Assembly (NCBI GenBank): GCA_032622095.1
Contig: CP136063.1
Coordinates: 271,119,426-271,183,425 of the forward strand
Direction of reading: 5' to 3'
DNA: 64,000 nt
Origin: Siphonodentalium dalli
Lineage: Eukaryota; Mollusca; Scaphopoda; Gadilida; Siphonodentaliidae
Made by a program: the position numbers and the translations under genes. A model generated the notes under the pieces. It had not been told where the DNA came from. It was given only the letters and a program-made list of their open reading frames with translations, and made no database searches. Below, piece after piece: positions 33,853 through 44,974 of the stretch (position 1 is its first letter; every line of letters starts with the position of its first letter).

Positions 33853-34372
33853 CATGGTACTACATTTGCTACACCACTCGGAGAAATGTCTGTGTCATCA
33901 CACTAAAATACCATGTTAGAACTTGAATTGATATATTCGTAATCGTATATAGTCACCAATAGCCGGGTTACTACCGTAGTACCTGACATTGCCTATCTAG
34001 TGAACTATTCAAACCCAACAGGCCTGGTTGATTTCACTGTGGGATGATGGTTCACTTCCATCCTCAAGCTACTTTTCTTTTCTGACGTGCAGGGGTAGAT
34101 ATGCTTGAGGCCCCACCACAGTTAAATTCGCACAGGTTCTCAGCTATTATTATCTTATGTTCGAACTTTACTCATATGTTTGGACTGATCATAACCATGA
34201 TTTCAATGCTGGGTTTGAATAGTTCACTAGATGGGCAATGTCCGTTACTACGGTAGTAACCCGGCTATTGGTGACTATATACGATTACGAATATATTAAT
34301 CCAAGTTCTAGCATGGTATTTGTGTGACGACACAGACATTTCTCCGAGTGGTGTAACACATGCAGTACCCTG
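33853..34372. mobile_element. foldback MITE, TA-flanked, about 168-bp arms
   Basis: The arms 33853-34020 and 34210-34372 are inverted copies with few mismatches, including 'tattcgtaatcgtatatagtcaccaatagccgggttactac'. The ends start CATGGTACT and CAGGGTACT, and both are preceded by TA. The centre is about 190 bp with no coding capacity. TA flanks suggest a Tc1/mariner-type source. Confidence 0.8.
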
Positions 34373-34539
34373 TATGGTACATCATATAATTATTGTAACG
34401 TTGAACTTAATGATCAACTTGGTGGTTGCTCCATTACGTGTCACGTACGATCATATTACGATTCAATGGTCCCCATATCATCCAGTACAACAACAATGGA
34501 ATTTCACAAAAAGCTGATTTGGTTATCCAAATTAGTATA

Positions 34540-35635
34540 TCCCCATTTGCGTAGGTCCCATAAATGGGCGAGAGAAAAAAAGATTTGAAGGGAGGAATGG
34601 GTGTATGCATATCTCAATTGAGACATATTTTAAACGAAAAATGATACAATAATCGATAAAAGTGGCTTGTTCTATCAAAAATATGTGCCAAGGTTGATAA
34701 ACATTTGCTGTGTATACCTTACTTGTATTTAAATTTGTGCAGCACTATTTTTTTGCTCAGTTTTAAATGGGCGAATTTAAAATGGACACAAATATTTTTT
34801 GTAAATATCTTGGATCTGATGACAGTTTAAGTGGATTAATCATTCCCGAAGATACATGTATATCTTAAACACCATCAAGACAGATTTACATAGTGTAAAA
34901 CATAACTGCGTCATCAATTTGTTGTGAAGATGTGTGTTTATATGCTCGAAATAATTATTCGGACACTGAAATAGTTATAGACATCATTGAAATGAACTAG
35001 AAAGAAGTAAAACCACAACCGTGTATATGCTACTTGTCTGCAGGTTGTGTTGACATAACTAATTCAGGCTATTTGGTCAGGGAAGGTGTCACTCCATGGT
35101 TGTAGGTCGTGCTTTCGCGAACCATCAGTCTGGATCATGTGTACTTCTTAACAATCACATGTATTTGAACATCATCAATGTTACCATGTTTTGTCACTTC
35201 ACGTATGGGTAATTGTGTTGATGTTGGTTGCTTGTATGAAACTATTGGCCTACATGCAGACCTATATTTGTCCATTCAGTCTAACATTGAGTAATGTGTG
35301 TAATACATCAACATAGCCATTTTGTCTGCCATGTGGTTTGATGTAAACTCAGGATTCCTTCTAGGTTCTGCTCAGTTTTAAATTTGCACATCGATGGGTG
35401 TGCAAAAATTAGTACTGCACGAAATTTAAATACGAGTAAGGTAGGCATATATGCCACTGTATGCCCATAGCGAATGTTTATCATCATATTGGTCTGCACC
35501 AGTGACATCATATGATATTATTGATAGAACAAGCCACTATTATCATGTCGTTATTCATTTAAAATCAGTCTCAATTGACTGTTCCCCTTGAAATCTCTCT
35601 TTTTCGCCATTTTAGGGGACCTCTGCAAATGGGGA
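34540..35635. mobile_element. foldback element with about 250-bp arms
   Basis: The left arm (34540-34790) and right arm (about 35365-35635) are imperfect inverted copies, sharing 'ccccatttgc.aggtccc', 'agtggcttgttctatca' and 'ccttact.gtatttaaattt'. The centre is about 575 bp. No convincing target duplication or coding frame was seen. Confidence 0.7.
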
Positions 35636-36065
35636 CCTATTGCAAATAGTCACAATGTATGGTAGTGTTATTAGGTGTTAATATTGATATGATATTGTCA
35701 CTTGCCATAGTATATATAAGTTTTATCATGTCTCGACTTGTAACTTCACAATCTTTGGAAACTCTGTCTCTTTGATGCTGTAATATATAAGCAATGGGGC
35801 ACAAATTCCCAAAATTATGAAACTAGGAAGAACTTTAGGATATCGGACGTTTTCCTAAAACCAATTCAAACTTCTCAAAATAAAATTTATATTTTGCTTA
35901 CAAGCAAGACAAATGTTACAAACATTGACAATGGGCAATTCGCAGTAAGAACATATTATATTATTTGATTACTGATGTGGAAGCTATAATTATTTCAAGC
36001 TGTGTGATACATACTGTTCATGCATTATTTTCATATGTGTAAACATATTTTATTAAAAAAAAGTG
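35636..36065. other. intergenic, no feature seen
   Basis: No recognisable feature. Confidence 0.4.
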
Positions 36066-36310
36066 GGGTATACTGTTTTGCACCTGTCTAGCCGTCTGTC
36101 AGACGTGTTACGTACGTCTGAAGTCTTTTCATATCATAACTTGAACAGTAGCTTGGATCTCAATGAAATTTGGTAGGGATGTTCACTACTATGATGACAT
36201 TAAATTGAGGGCTCCTTTCGTATTTTATAGTACGCATCACAAAAACAAAATCTCCAATGTCATTTTTCCCCTCATAGTTCAAATGTATCGCCCGTGGCAT
36301 CATGTGACCA
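36066..36310 (+). repeat. single-copy tandem-core fragment
   Basis: 'gtggggtatactgtttt' plus a 'gtctagccgtctgtc' stretch, then 'atctcaatgaaatttggtagggatgttcac'. The latter resembles the shared motif in the cores of families A-D. No 3' end was found. Confidence 0.45.
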
Positions 36311-36997
36311 GAACATTGAAATCGATTGATAATTCACAGCTGATACTCTAGACCAAGTCTTCTCGGTCCACAACATCGGATATCGGTTGGGATGATGCTG
36401 TTTTAGGACTAAGTCCCCTCCTGTTACTCTTCTATAATGGACTTTCATTCAAAATATGTACTATATATACATGTGAAGCCCAGACATTCACATGAACCCC
36501 TGAATGTGATAAATAATCTGACAGAATAATCTTGATAGAAAAGGTAAAGTGATGATATGATCGTTTCATGTATTGTTTAAATACATTCTCTGATAGTGAG
36601 ACAAATCAAAATTCTCTGGAAAACAAACCCTTGTTTACTTATCAATTTTGTTGCTCTGACATTGAATGGACCTCTGATATAATTATGCATGTTTGATACT
36701 TTTGTATCATCATGCTTGGGAAAGGCTGCCGTCTATGTTCATATACACGAAGCATTCATTTGACCTCATCCGAAGACATAAGCAAGATAACTCCCACACA
36801 CAATTATGGGTGTAAAGTTTGTTGTAGAAGAGTAATGGGAGGGGACTCTTTCAAAACAGCACCAACCCAACAGATGTCCCAAGCTGTTGTGGACTGAGAA
36901 GACTTGGTCTAGTGAAACTCAAGCTATTATTGGACCGACTTGGTTCTGTGTGGGTTAAAAATACTCAGCAGATATTATGAAAATAAATACTTTCAGC
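36311..36997. other. intergenic, no feature seen
   Basis: ORF 36712-36897 is short and without support. Confidence 0.35.
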
Positions 36998-37480
36998 TTT
37001 TTAGCTCACCTGAAACGAAGTTTCCGGTTGAGCTATAATCATCACTCCTTGTCCGTCCGTCCGTCAAGAATCATCTTCTCCTCCAGAACCGTAAGACAGA
37101 ATGGGTTCATATTTGGTGTGGATGTTCCCTATGTGAATCACATTCAGGTTTGTTCAAATGAGGTCACCCGGTCACATAGTTGCGAAGCTAGGACCATAAC
37201 TCTTTTTCCACCATAGTAATGTTTAAAATGACTACTTCTCAAATTTCATTGGGGCGAATGGGTTCATATTTGGTACAAAGGGTCCTTGGGGGACTGTGAT
37301 TCAGATTACTTCAAATGAGGTCACTGGGTCAAATGTTGACGGAGCCAGTGACATAACTCAAAAAACAAAACACAAATTTTAATTCAGTTTTTTTTTAATT
37401 TTCACCTTGCTCAATTTAAAGTCATTAGCTTCACTCCCGGTGGGTATATATTTCATGTCAGACAGAACTGTATCCGATAT
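36998..37480 (+). mobile_element. HINE-like family C, 5' part
   Basis: It starts TTTTAGCTCACCTGAAACGA, followed by the inverted complement GTTTCCGGTTGAGCT, a (GTCC)n stretch and about two core units ('catatttggtgtggatgttcc', 'ttgttcaaatgaggtcac', 'cataactctttt'). A matching 3' end lies apart at 48272-48307. This copy appears truncated near 37480. Confidence 0.7.
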
Positions 37481-38029
37481 ACCATAAGAAAGGTCATAAA
37501 AAAAAACTAGAAATAAAACCCCAAGGTTGCATATTATTGATGCGGTATACGCCCCGTATTAAATTGTTGAAGACTGCGGTCAGAGTAAGTAATCTTCTCA
37601 GATACAACCACATTTTCGGCGCGAATAATCGCGTGGAGGTCATGGAATTATATTCGGAAGAAATCGGAACCGCCCGAAAAACGACGATCGGCTGGCACGC
37701 ACGGTTGATAGAACAGCCAAAACAATAGCCGGCATGTCGATAACCGAAAGTAGATTCAACAAAACACAAACTAGATAATGTGATTATGTCTTGATTTTTG
37801 CATCGATATCTCATGTTTTCTAATTGAAATGTCGAGAATTAATTGGCAACTAACAAAGTGTACACACTGTGTATATGTTATATATGGATTGTTTGCAAAT
37901 TTAGGCGTGAATGGAAATATGGCTTTCCAATGAATGGCAACAAGCCATATTTCCGACTAAATCGTGAAAAGTTATCCATAATTCTGCTGTGGTTAAGGAG
38001 TCGATTAATTAGAGCATTACTGAATGGTT
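37481..38029. other. intergenic, no feature seen
   Basis: ORFs at 37494-37814 lie on both strands without domains. Confidence 0.35.
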
Positions 38030-38032
38030 TAC

Positions 38033-38255
38033 TTATTGACTTAAATCAGGGGGGAAAAACCCTATTTTCATATTATCAGCATCCCTGTCCAAAAAATGGT
38101 GTGTAATCACTGGAGCTTTGGTGTCTCAGTCCTGGAGCTCTAGTTTTTCTTATTAAATCAGCATCTCTTGCACAAATCTATAGTATTTCCATGATCATAT
38201 AGTGTGAATGTGGTGTCACCGAGGGCTTGCTTCCCTCATATGGTGTGCCTGTATA
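38033..38255 (+). repeat. inverted arm, left
   Basis: 'cctattttcatattatcagcatccctgtcc' and 'ttgcttccctcatatggtgt' recur in inverse orientation at 40215-40430, and again at 40430-40620. The two outer blocks bracket the palindrome field. Confidence 0.7.
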
Positions 38256-38533
38256 CTCGAAAATTTAAGAAAATCAATGTCGCCCCGACTAATACAGAAA
38301 GTAATGCTATTGCAAGTAGCCCCAACTAATATATACCGAAGATAATATAATGCTATCACGAGTCGCTCCAACTAAAACAGAAGGTGATACTATTGCGAGT
38401 CAGCCATTTTGATAAAGAAGTTGGGCTAGCTCCCTACCCAATCAAACCAAGAGGTGACATGTCAATAGGAGTTAATCCTAAGTTATGGAGAAACCTATTT
38501 ATTCACCAGGGGTGTTTTGTTGCATATAACCAT

Positions 38534-38738
38534 GAATTGCGCTTAAGCGCAATTAATTTCGCTTAAGCGCAAATGATTGCGCTTAAGCGCAAATGATTAC
38601 GCTTAAGCGCAATTAATTGCGCTTAAGCGCAATGATTGCGCTTAAGCACAATTGATGCGCTTAAGCGTAATTATTTGCGCTTAAGCGCAATTAATTGCGC
38701 TTAAGCGCAATTGATTGCGCTTAAGCACAATTAATTAT
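38534..38738. repeat. CTTAAG palindrome tandem array, 10 units
   Basis: Ten head-to-tail units of 19-20 bp are built on the 16-base perfect palindrome TTGCGCTTAAGCGCAA, joined by ATTAA, ATGA or ATTGA. Variants are mostly single changes such as GCAC or GCGT for GCGC. This is the densest part of a larger field. Confidence 0.95.
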
Positions 38739-39149
38739 TAATGTGAATTTGGCCTCCCATATAATTTAAGATGAAGTTATCTGCAATGGCATTATTGAAT
38801 TCTGTAAATGGAAACTATTAGCAATATTTCAAACGCAGAGAGTGCATGAACCATCGATCGATCTACAAATTATGATAGCCCAATCGGGCTGAACTAGATC
38901 GATTGGTCTTCCTGGCATAGTGGTTGCTGTTGTAAGAGAGGGAACTCTAAATTTCTTAAATATTAAAATTTTGTTTGTTTTCAGATTTGTACAAGTTTAT
39001 AATGAATATTTCTAGTAAAAAAATATACCATTGTCTTTCATTAGTTTCAAAATAAATGAGAATTTTTTTTAATTGGTAGGAACAGCTGGTCGAAAGAACA
39101 ATTTAGAGTACCTCCCTTATCCCAGATTCACTTTATAGTAGCTAATTAC

Positions 39150-41245
39150 TCTTAAGCATAAATTATTTATGGTTAAGCATAATTAACTTACGATAAGCGT
39201 AATACATTTGAATTACGCTTAAGTGTAATTGGGTTCATCAGCTATCTCACCTCTATGGGAGGAAGCCACATTAACATTTAATAAATAATTGAGCTAAAGC
39301 CCCCCCCCCCCAATCAAGGAATCTCTAATTACACGTAAGTGCAATAAGAATAGTTCTTATCGCGCTTAAGTGCAATAAGAAGATTCCTTATTGCGCTTAG
39401 AGATTCCTTATTGTGCTTAATTGCAATACGATATTCCTTTCTGTGCTTAAGTGCAATAAGATATTCCTTATTGTGCTAAGCGCAATTAGATATTTCCGTA
39501 TTGAACTTAATCGCAATTATATCTCCCCTTATTATATCGCTTAAGCTCAATTATATCGCTTAAGCTCTATTATTTATTTTAAATGTTAATTTGGCTACCC
39601 ATAAACCTCATGTATGTTGGTATAACCTGATGTAGGTTACTGGCTTTAGTAATGCGGTTGCATCCATTTCAGCTTGAGGGTGTATATGAATTACGTTTAA
39701 GCGTACTTCATTTACGCTTAAGCGCGGAACTCATTTACACTTAAGCATAATTAATATGAATAATGCTTAAGTAAATACCTAACTCCAACTGATTTCCTCT
39801 GTCTGAATAATTGAGTCCATCTCATAGTATATGGGGGAGTCTAAACCGATGTTTGATTGATGTCTTATTGCCAGAGTAAATTTGAGTTTAGAGGAAATCG
39901 ATTGGGAGACAGCCTTTTCAAATATATTATTTATTAGTGTAAATCAATTGCGCTCAAGCGCAAAAAATATGTGTCTAATAATATATTTGCGCTTTAGCAT
40001 AACATTGCCATAAATGTGATCTATTATATGGGAGGCCCTTTTCACATTTATTATTTATTTACGCTTAAGCGCAAATAACCTCTATCATTTGCAATTAAGC
40101 AAATAGATCATATTTGCGCTTAAGCGCAAATCATTTGCACTTAAGCGCAAATAAAAATCAATATGCATTGATCCCCCCTGAATTAATTTTACATGGCACA
40201 GGCCTAAACACATCACTAAAGTTGATATAGCCACACCATATGAGGGAAACAATCCCCAGAAACCCCAAGATCTGTTCTATGACCATGGAAATTATATAGA
40301 TCTGTGTAGGATATGTCTCTTTTATAAAATATACTATATCTCTGGGATGGCGACACAAATTCTTGGGGACAGGGATGCTGATATTATGAAAATAGGGGTT
40401 TTTCCCCAACTTCAAGTCAATGAGTACACCATATGAGGGAAGCAAACCCCAGTAACCCCTAATTCCCTATTTATGGCCATGGAAATGGTATATATCTGTG
40501 CAGGAGATAATAAAATATACATGAGCTCTGGGAGTGAGGCACCAAATCTTGGGACACCAGGGACAGAGATGCTGATATGCATATGGAAATATGTTTTTTC
40601 TTCAACTTCGAGTCTGTATGGGGCTATTACTATGGGCCCATGCTAATATAATATGAGATGGACTCAATCATTCACATCAGAGGGATGTAATGGAGTGTTA
40701 GGTATTTGCGCTTAAGCGCAAATAAATTGATAGACACATATGTGTGCTTAAGCGCAAATGATTCACGCTTAAGCGCAAATATTTGCGCTTAAGCGCAAAT
40801 AAATAATAAATGTGAAAAGGGCCTCTCATACTATTTCCGCTAAAGCGCATATAATTTGTATTTAAGTATAAATGATTTGCTCTTAAGTGCAAATGATTTA
40901 CACTTAAGCGTAAATGATTTGCGATTAAGCAGAATCAGAATAAATGCGAAAACGGCTTCTCGTATAATCGCTTAAGAATAATTCATTTATGATTAAGTGT
41001 AATTAATCTATCAATGAACATAAATGACCAGTGAGCTTAAGCGTAAATCAATTACGCTTAAGCACACTTTAATCAATTACGCTTAAGCACACTAGTCATA
41101 ATTTTATTACTCATAGGAGTAATGCTTTATCTACATCATACGGTTAAGCGTAAGTGAAGTACGCTTTATATGTGTGCATTACACCTGAGTGTAATACATT
41201 ACGCTTAATTGTAATTCACTTACGCTAAAGTGCAATTAGCTAATA
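39150..41245. repeat. scattered CTTAAG palindrome field
   Basis: Roughly 38 further copies, perfect or decayed, of the same palindrome are spaced irregularly among non-repeated sequence. Good copies occur at about 40070-40150 and 40706-40800. Phrases such as 'ggaggcc...cacattta' recur in both orientations around them. Confidence 0.85.
40215..40620 (-). repeat. inverted arms, right, two tandem copies
   Basis: Two direct copies of about 200 bp ('caccatatgaggga...ccatggaaat...atctgtg.agga...cagggac..gatgctgatat') are inverted with respect to 38033-38255. Confidence 0.7.
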
Positions 41246-42192
41246 CATGTGAAAAAGGCTTTCCATTATAGTTATCATCCATCAGAATGAATAGAGCTTA
41301 CTAAAGCTTGACAACAGAATTTGCCATTAAAAACATTTCATGGCCAATGAGCTAACAAATGTTCTGTACTGGCATTTTGAATACCAATTATTTGTACTAT
41401 TGTACAGGTATAATGTAGTTAAACAGTTTTGAGTTACAAAAGTAAGACAACTCTTTCTGCACGGTACTGTGCTTGCGGCCAGATTGATGTAAAAATTCGG
41501 TCAATGCGCTTACAATTTTCTATAAATAGTAACATTTTGGAATTATTACCTCTCGATCACTGTTCGATTATAATCTTTGCCACTAACTCGGCCAATGTTC
41601 TTCCGTTTGTGATTTCACGCAACAATTCCCTTTCTATTCCTTCCCTGTCGAATTGACTACCGATTGCGATGTCCATTTGTTTTTCGCTTTAATATTCTGA
41701 TTTGCATGACGCCATTCCAGCGAACGGTCATCCTCCCTAGAAGCCATTTCTGAGAACAAACCCGATTCAATCCCAATCGAGACGGAAGTGCTCGGGCATT
41801 TCCGTGACTGCACAAGACAACGTATCGGTTTGTTTTTTCGTGTTATTATGGCGAGATTAATCGGGACGATTGATGAAATATAAATAGTTAGCCGAATGGC
41901 CGTATAATGTGTACAAACTGACTTCAGGATGGGGGATTTCGTGTATCTGAGTTAATTTATTCACTCTTCCCACAGAATGACGCAGGGAACTCAATTGTGA
42001 GGTTCAATTTACGTTTCACATCACTTTAACAAACATAATTTTTTTTTAAACATGTTATAAAATTTGAAAATGGTGACACCATTATAACATCTGCAGAGAT
42101 ATTAAAGTTACTTTAATCTTTAATGAAATTAAATTATATTCAGTATGGATGGGCCTTGGGTGACCGGGTTCAGATTTGTTCAAATAGGGTCA
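41246..42192. other. intergenic; family C core trace at the end
   Basis: Mostly unassigned. 42140-42190 ('tgggtgaccgggttcagatttgttcaaatagggtca') is a family C core fragment into which the next family B element is inserted. Confidence 0.45.
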
Positions 42193-42794
42193 TTTTTAGC
42201 TCAACTTACTTTGTAAGTTTGAGCTATTGCCATGAGTTGGCATCCGTCGTCCGTGTGTCTGTCAACTATTTCCTTTGGCGCGGGCCACAGGTCGTACCTT
42301 TGGTCTGATCTTTATGAAATTTGTCATGAATGTTGACATTGACATGTTGACATTGACATGTCATTTTGGGGTCATTCGGCTAAAAAACATGGCCGCTGGT
42401 GGCCATCTTGAATTTCAAAATTAAATCCATTGGCGCGGTCTACAGGTAGTCCTGTTCGTCTGATCATCTGATCATCATGAAATTTGTCATGGATGTTAAT
42501 ATTGACATGTAGATGGGAACGAGTCATTTTGGGGTCGTTCTGTCAAACAACATGGCCGCCAGCAGCCATTTTGGATTTTACTCTTCGCATGACTGAATCC
42601 TTTGGCGCGGCTGCAGATCGTAGCTTTAGTCAGATCTTCATGAAATATGTCATAGATGTCAACAATGACATGTAGACGGGAACGAGTTACAGCTAGGTTA
42701 GACATTTCAATTTGCACCTTTCCTATTCATCCATTTACTGTCAACCATTAAAATATTCCCCTACCTAAGTTGAGCTACAGTGTCACTGACACTT
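42193..42794 (+). mobile_element. HINE-like family B, copy 3 (short, complete ends)
   Basis: The 5' end TTTTTAGCTCAACTTACTTT is followed by its inverse GTAAGTTTGAGCTA. About three core units of roughly 165 bp follow, then the 3' end AAGTTGAGCTACAGTGTCAC with hairpin. With both ends present in 602 bp, it is the clearest example of family B. Confidence 0.8.
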
Positions 42795-42799
42795 ATATT

Positions 42800-43035
42800 A
42801 TGTTTACCCATACCATAGTATGGTAAACATAGTGTCGTAGTCCGGATTGACCACTCGTCGTTAGTCCGTCGTCTGTCTGTGGACACTTTACGCATGGTGC
42901 GATAACTGAAATATTTTCTATCTGATCAGAACCAAATTTTGTATATGAATTTCTCAGCACCAAATACAGATCAAGTTCGAATATGGGTTTGATCCGATAT
43001 TATTTAATGGCGGGCGTTATGACCCTTTGATTAAT
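42800..43035 (+). mobile_element. HINE-like family A, copy 2 (5' fragment)
   Basis: ATGTTTACCCATACCATAGT with its palindromic partner, then one core unit up to 'gttatgaccctttgat'. It starts immediately after the family B 3' end. The 3' part is absent. Confidence 0.75.
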
Positions 43036-43187
43036 TTATTCATCTCTAAAATATATCGAAGATACACAGTTTGCACTGTCCAAGTAGAATCTAATAAATC
43101 AGGTTTACAATGCCATGAAGTTGTCTTCTCACATTGAGCAACAGAGATAGTATCAAGTGACAATGACTCTCTCTTGCATTGAGTTAA

Positions 43188-44574
43188 TGGACCTATCCGT
43201 AGGTACCGCCCCAATTTCAATTATAGCCAATGAGCCGATAGCTTAAACCCGGAAGCGACATAGGACTGCCTGGTGATATGAATCGCACCACAAGCCAGTC
43301 CCTAACTACAGTTGTAAGCAATAGGGAATTTACGAACACGGAAGCAAAATATGTCTTAAAAAGCTACAATGGTGTTGATATGTGCATGTGGAACATGTCC
43401 GATTGACGAACGATATTTATACATGTTTTAGTTCGGTTTCCTAAATAAAAAAAAGTAACTATGACATCTTTTTAGGCTGGATTAAATAATGCCACCGACC
43501 ACACTCGGATCCTAGTGTTATTTAAATTTCAATATTTATATATAACAGATTTCAGACTAAAACGTGGAAATAGTAGTTCCGATCGGTGATGCGTTATGAA
43601 TATTAATTGTGCCGCGAGTATGTGTTTTATGTGAAGTGTTTTTCGTTATAAATGTATACATTTGTTGCTGTTATAATATCGTGGTAATATTGAGTTCGAC
43701 TGTCTGCTATTCGCACTAACCTGTAGGAGCTCGTGCGAACGTCGATCTTACTGAATCCATTTGAGAATCTAAAGCTTCCTCCGACAATGTACGTGTAAAT
43801 GAGAATCAACAGATGTTTATCAAGATAATTACACGAAATTTCACACATTGCACGTGCTTCGCGGTGTATACACGCAACCACCACCGAACAAGTTCACTTT
43901 GTGCCATTTGTTGCCTCGACATGGCAACATGCAACTGACTCCATGATAGTCGGCATTTTCTTTAATGTACATTATTTACGGGAAAATAGGATGTGCAATT
44001 TTAAAAGGCCATTATTTGATAATCCTTTGCATCCGGCCTGATGGCACCAGGGTTCATTCAGGACGCTCGTGTATGGTAATCTGATATCGTTATATTTATT
44101 TCGACAAAAGAGGGATTATAGATTAATTACCACATGTACACCTACGTTTGGTTTATTGCATCAAGGTGTGAACCATTAGCATAGCTTCGATAGTAAATTT
44201 GCTATTTGATATTGAAGTTTCATAATGGCTTCATTTACACCGTTTTATTCAACGTATGCCTAAACATCTATCTTTGTTGTTTATCGGAAGTGGCCTAACA
44301 ATCACACCTTTTTTTTTTTTTAAACTGGTTCTATTTTTGTTTATATCTAATGACAGTCACTTTTACATGTTGCATATATACACACAAAGGTATCTTGAAA
44401 ATCGTGATATTCAGAAGGGACCTATATTATCGTGTTACATGGCGTCTAACAACACAGTCCTTTCTCATCGGAAGCTATTTAGCACTGAAGAGATATCGGA
44501 ATTGAGATGGCTTGTGATGCGTAGTAACAGTAACCGTGCAGTCTACAGGTGGGCGGGACGTACGGATAGGTCCA
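43188..44574. mobile_element. TTAA-flanked DNA element
   Basis: Both ends read TGGACCTATCCGTA inward (14 bp identical, then about 8 of 10). Both are flanked by TTAA (43184-43187, 44575-44578). TTAA duplication is characteristic of piggyBac and Kolobok transposons. Short ORFs inside (43627-43884 minus, 44256-44585 plus) resemble no transposase I can recognise, so it is probably non-autonomous. Confidence 0.75.
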
Positions 44575-44578
44575 TTAA

Positions 44579-44974
44579 CTGCTAGCAGATGTGTTGGCCG
44601 TATGATGAGATATCATAGATGGAATGTTTATGCTTTTATATTTTATATGCATGGTTATTTAAATTTCATCTTAAAGGCATAATCTGGTTTTATTGTTTAA
44701 TAGCATTACTATTGGAGGTTAATAATGTGATTGTGTGTAGTAGATTTGTTGGTTGCATGGGAAGACAACTTGAGAGCTCTGTATCAGTCTATGAGAACAA
44801 CATAATTATTCAAAACACTTTTAGAACTGTAGGTCTAGTTATTTATATATTAATGGAAAGCTTTTTCGACATTGATTTCAATTGATTACAAATGTGAATA
44901 GAAATATTAAAGAGGCACAACAGGTTTGAACTTTGATACATTTTTCTTGTACTCTGCATGAGATAAAACGTTTT
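44579..44974. other. intergenic, no feature seen
   Basis: No recognisable feature. Confidence 0.4.

Noticed and set aside
38534-38738. Regular short repeats resembling a CRISPR array
   Set aside because: The unit is a continuous 19-20 bp palindrome with only 3-5 linking bases, no unique spacers, and the context is eukaryotic.
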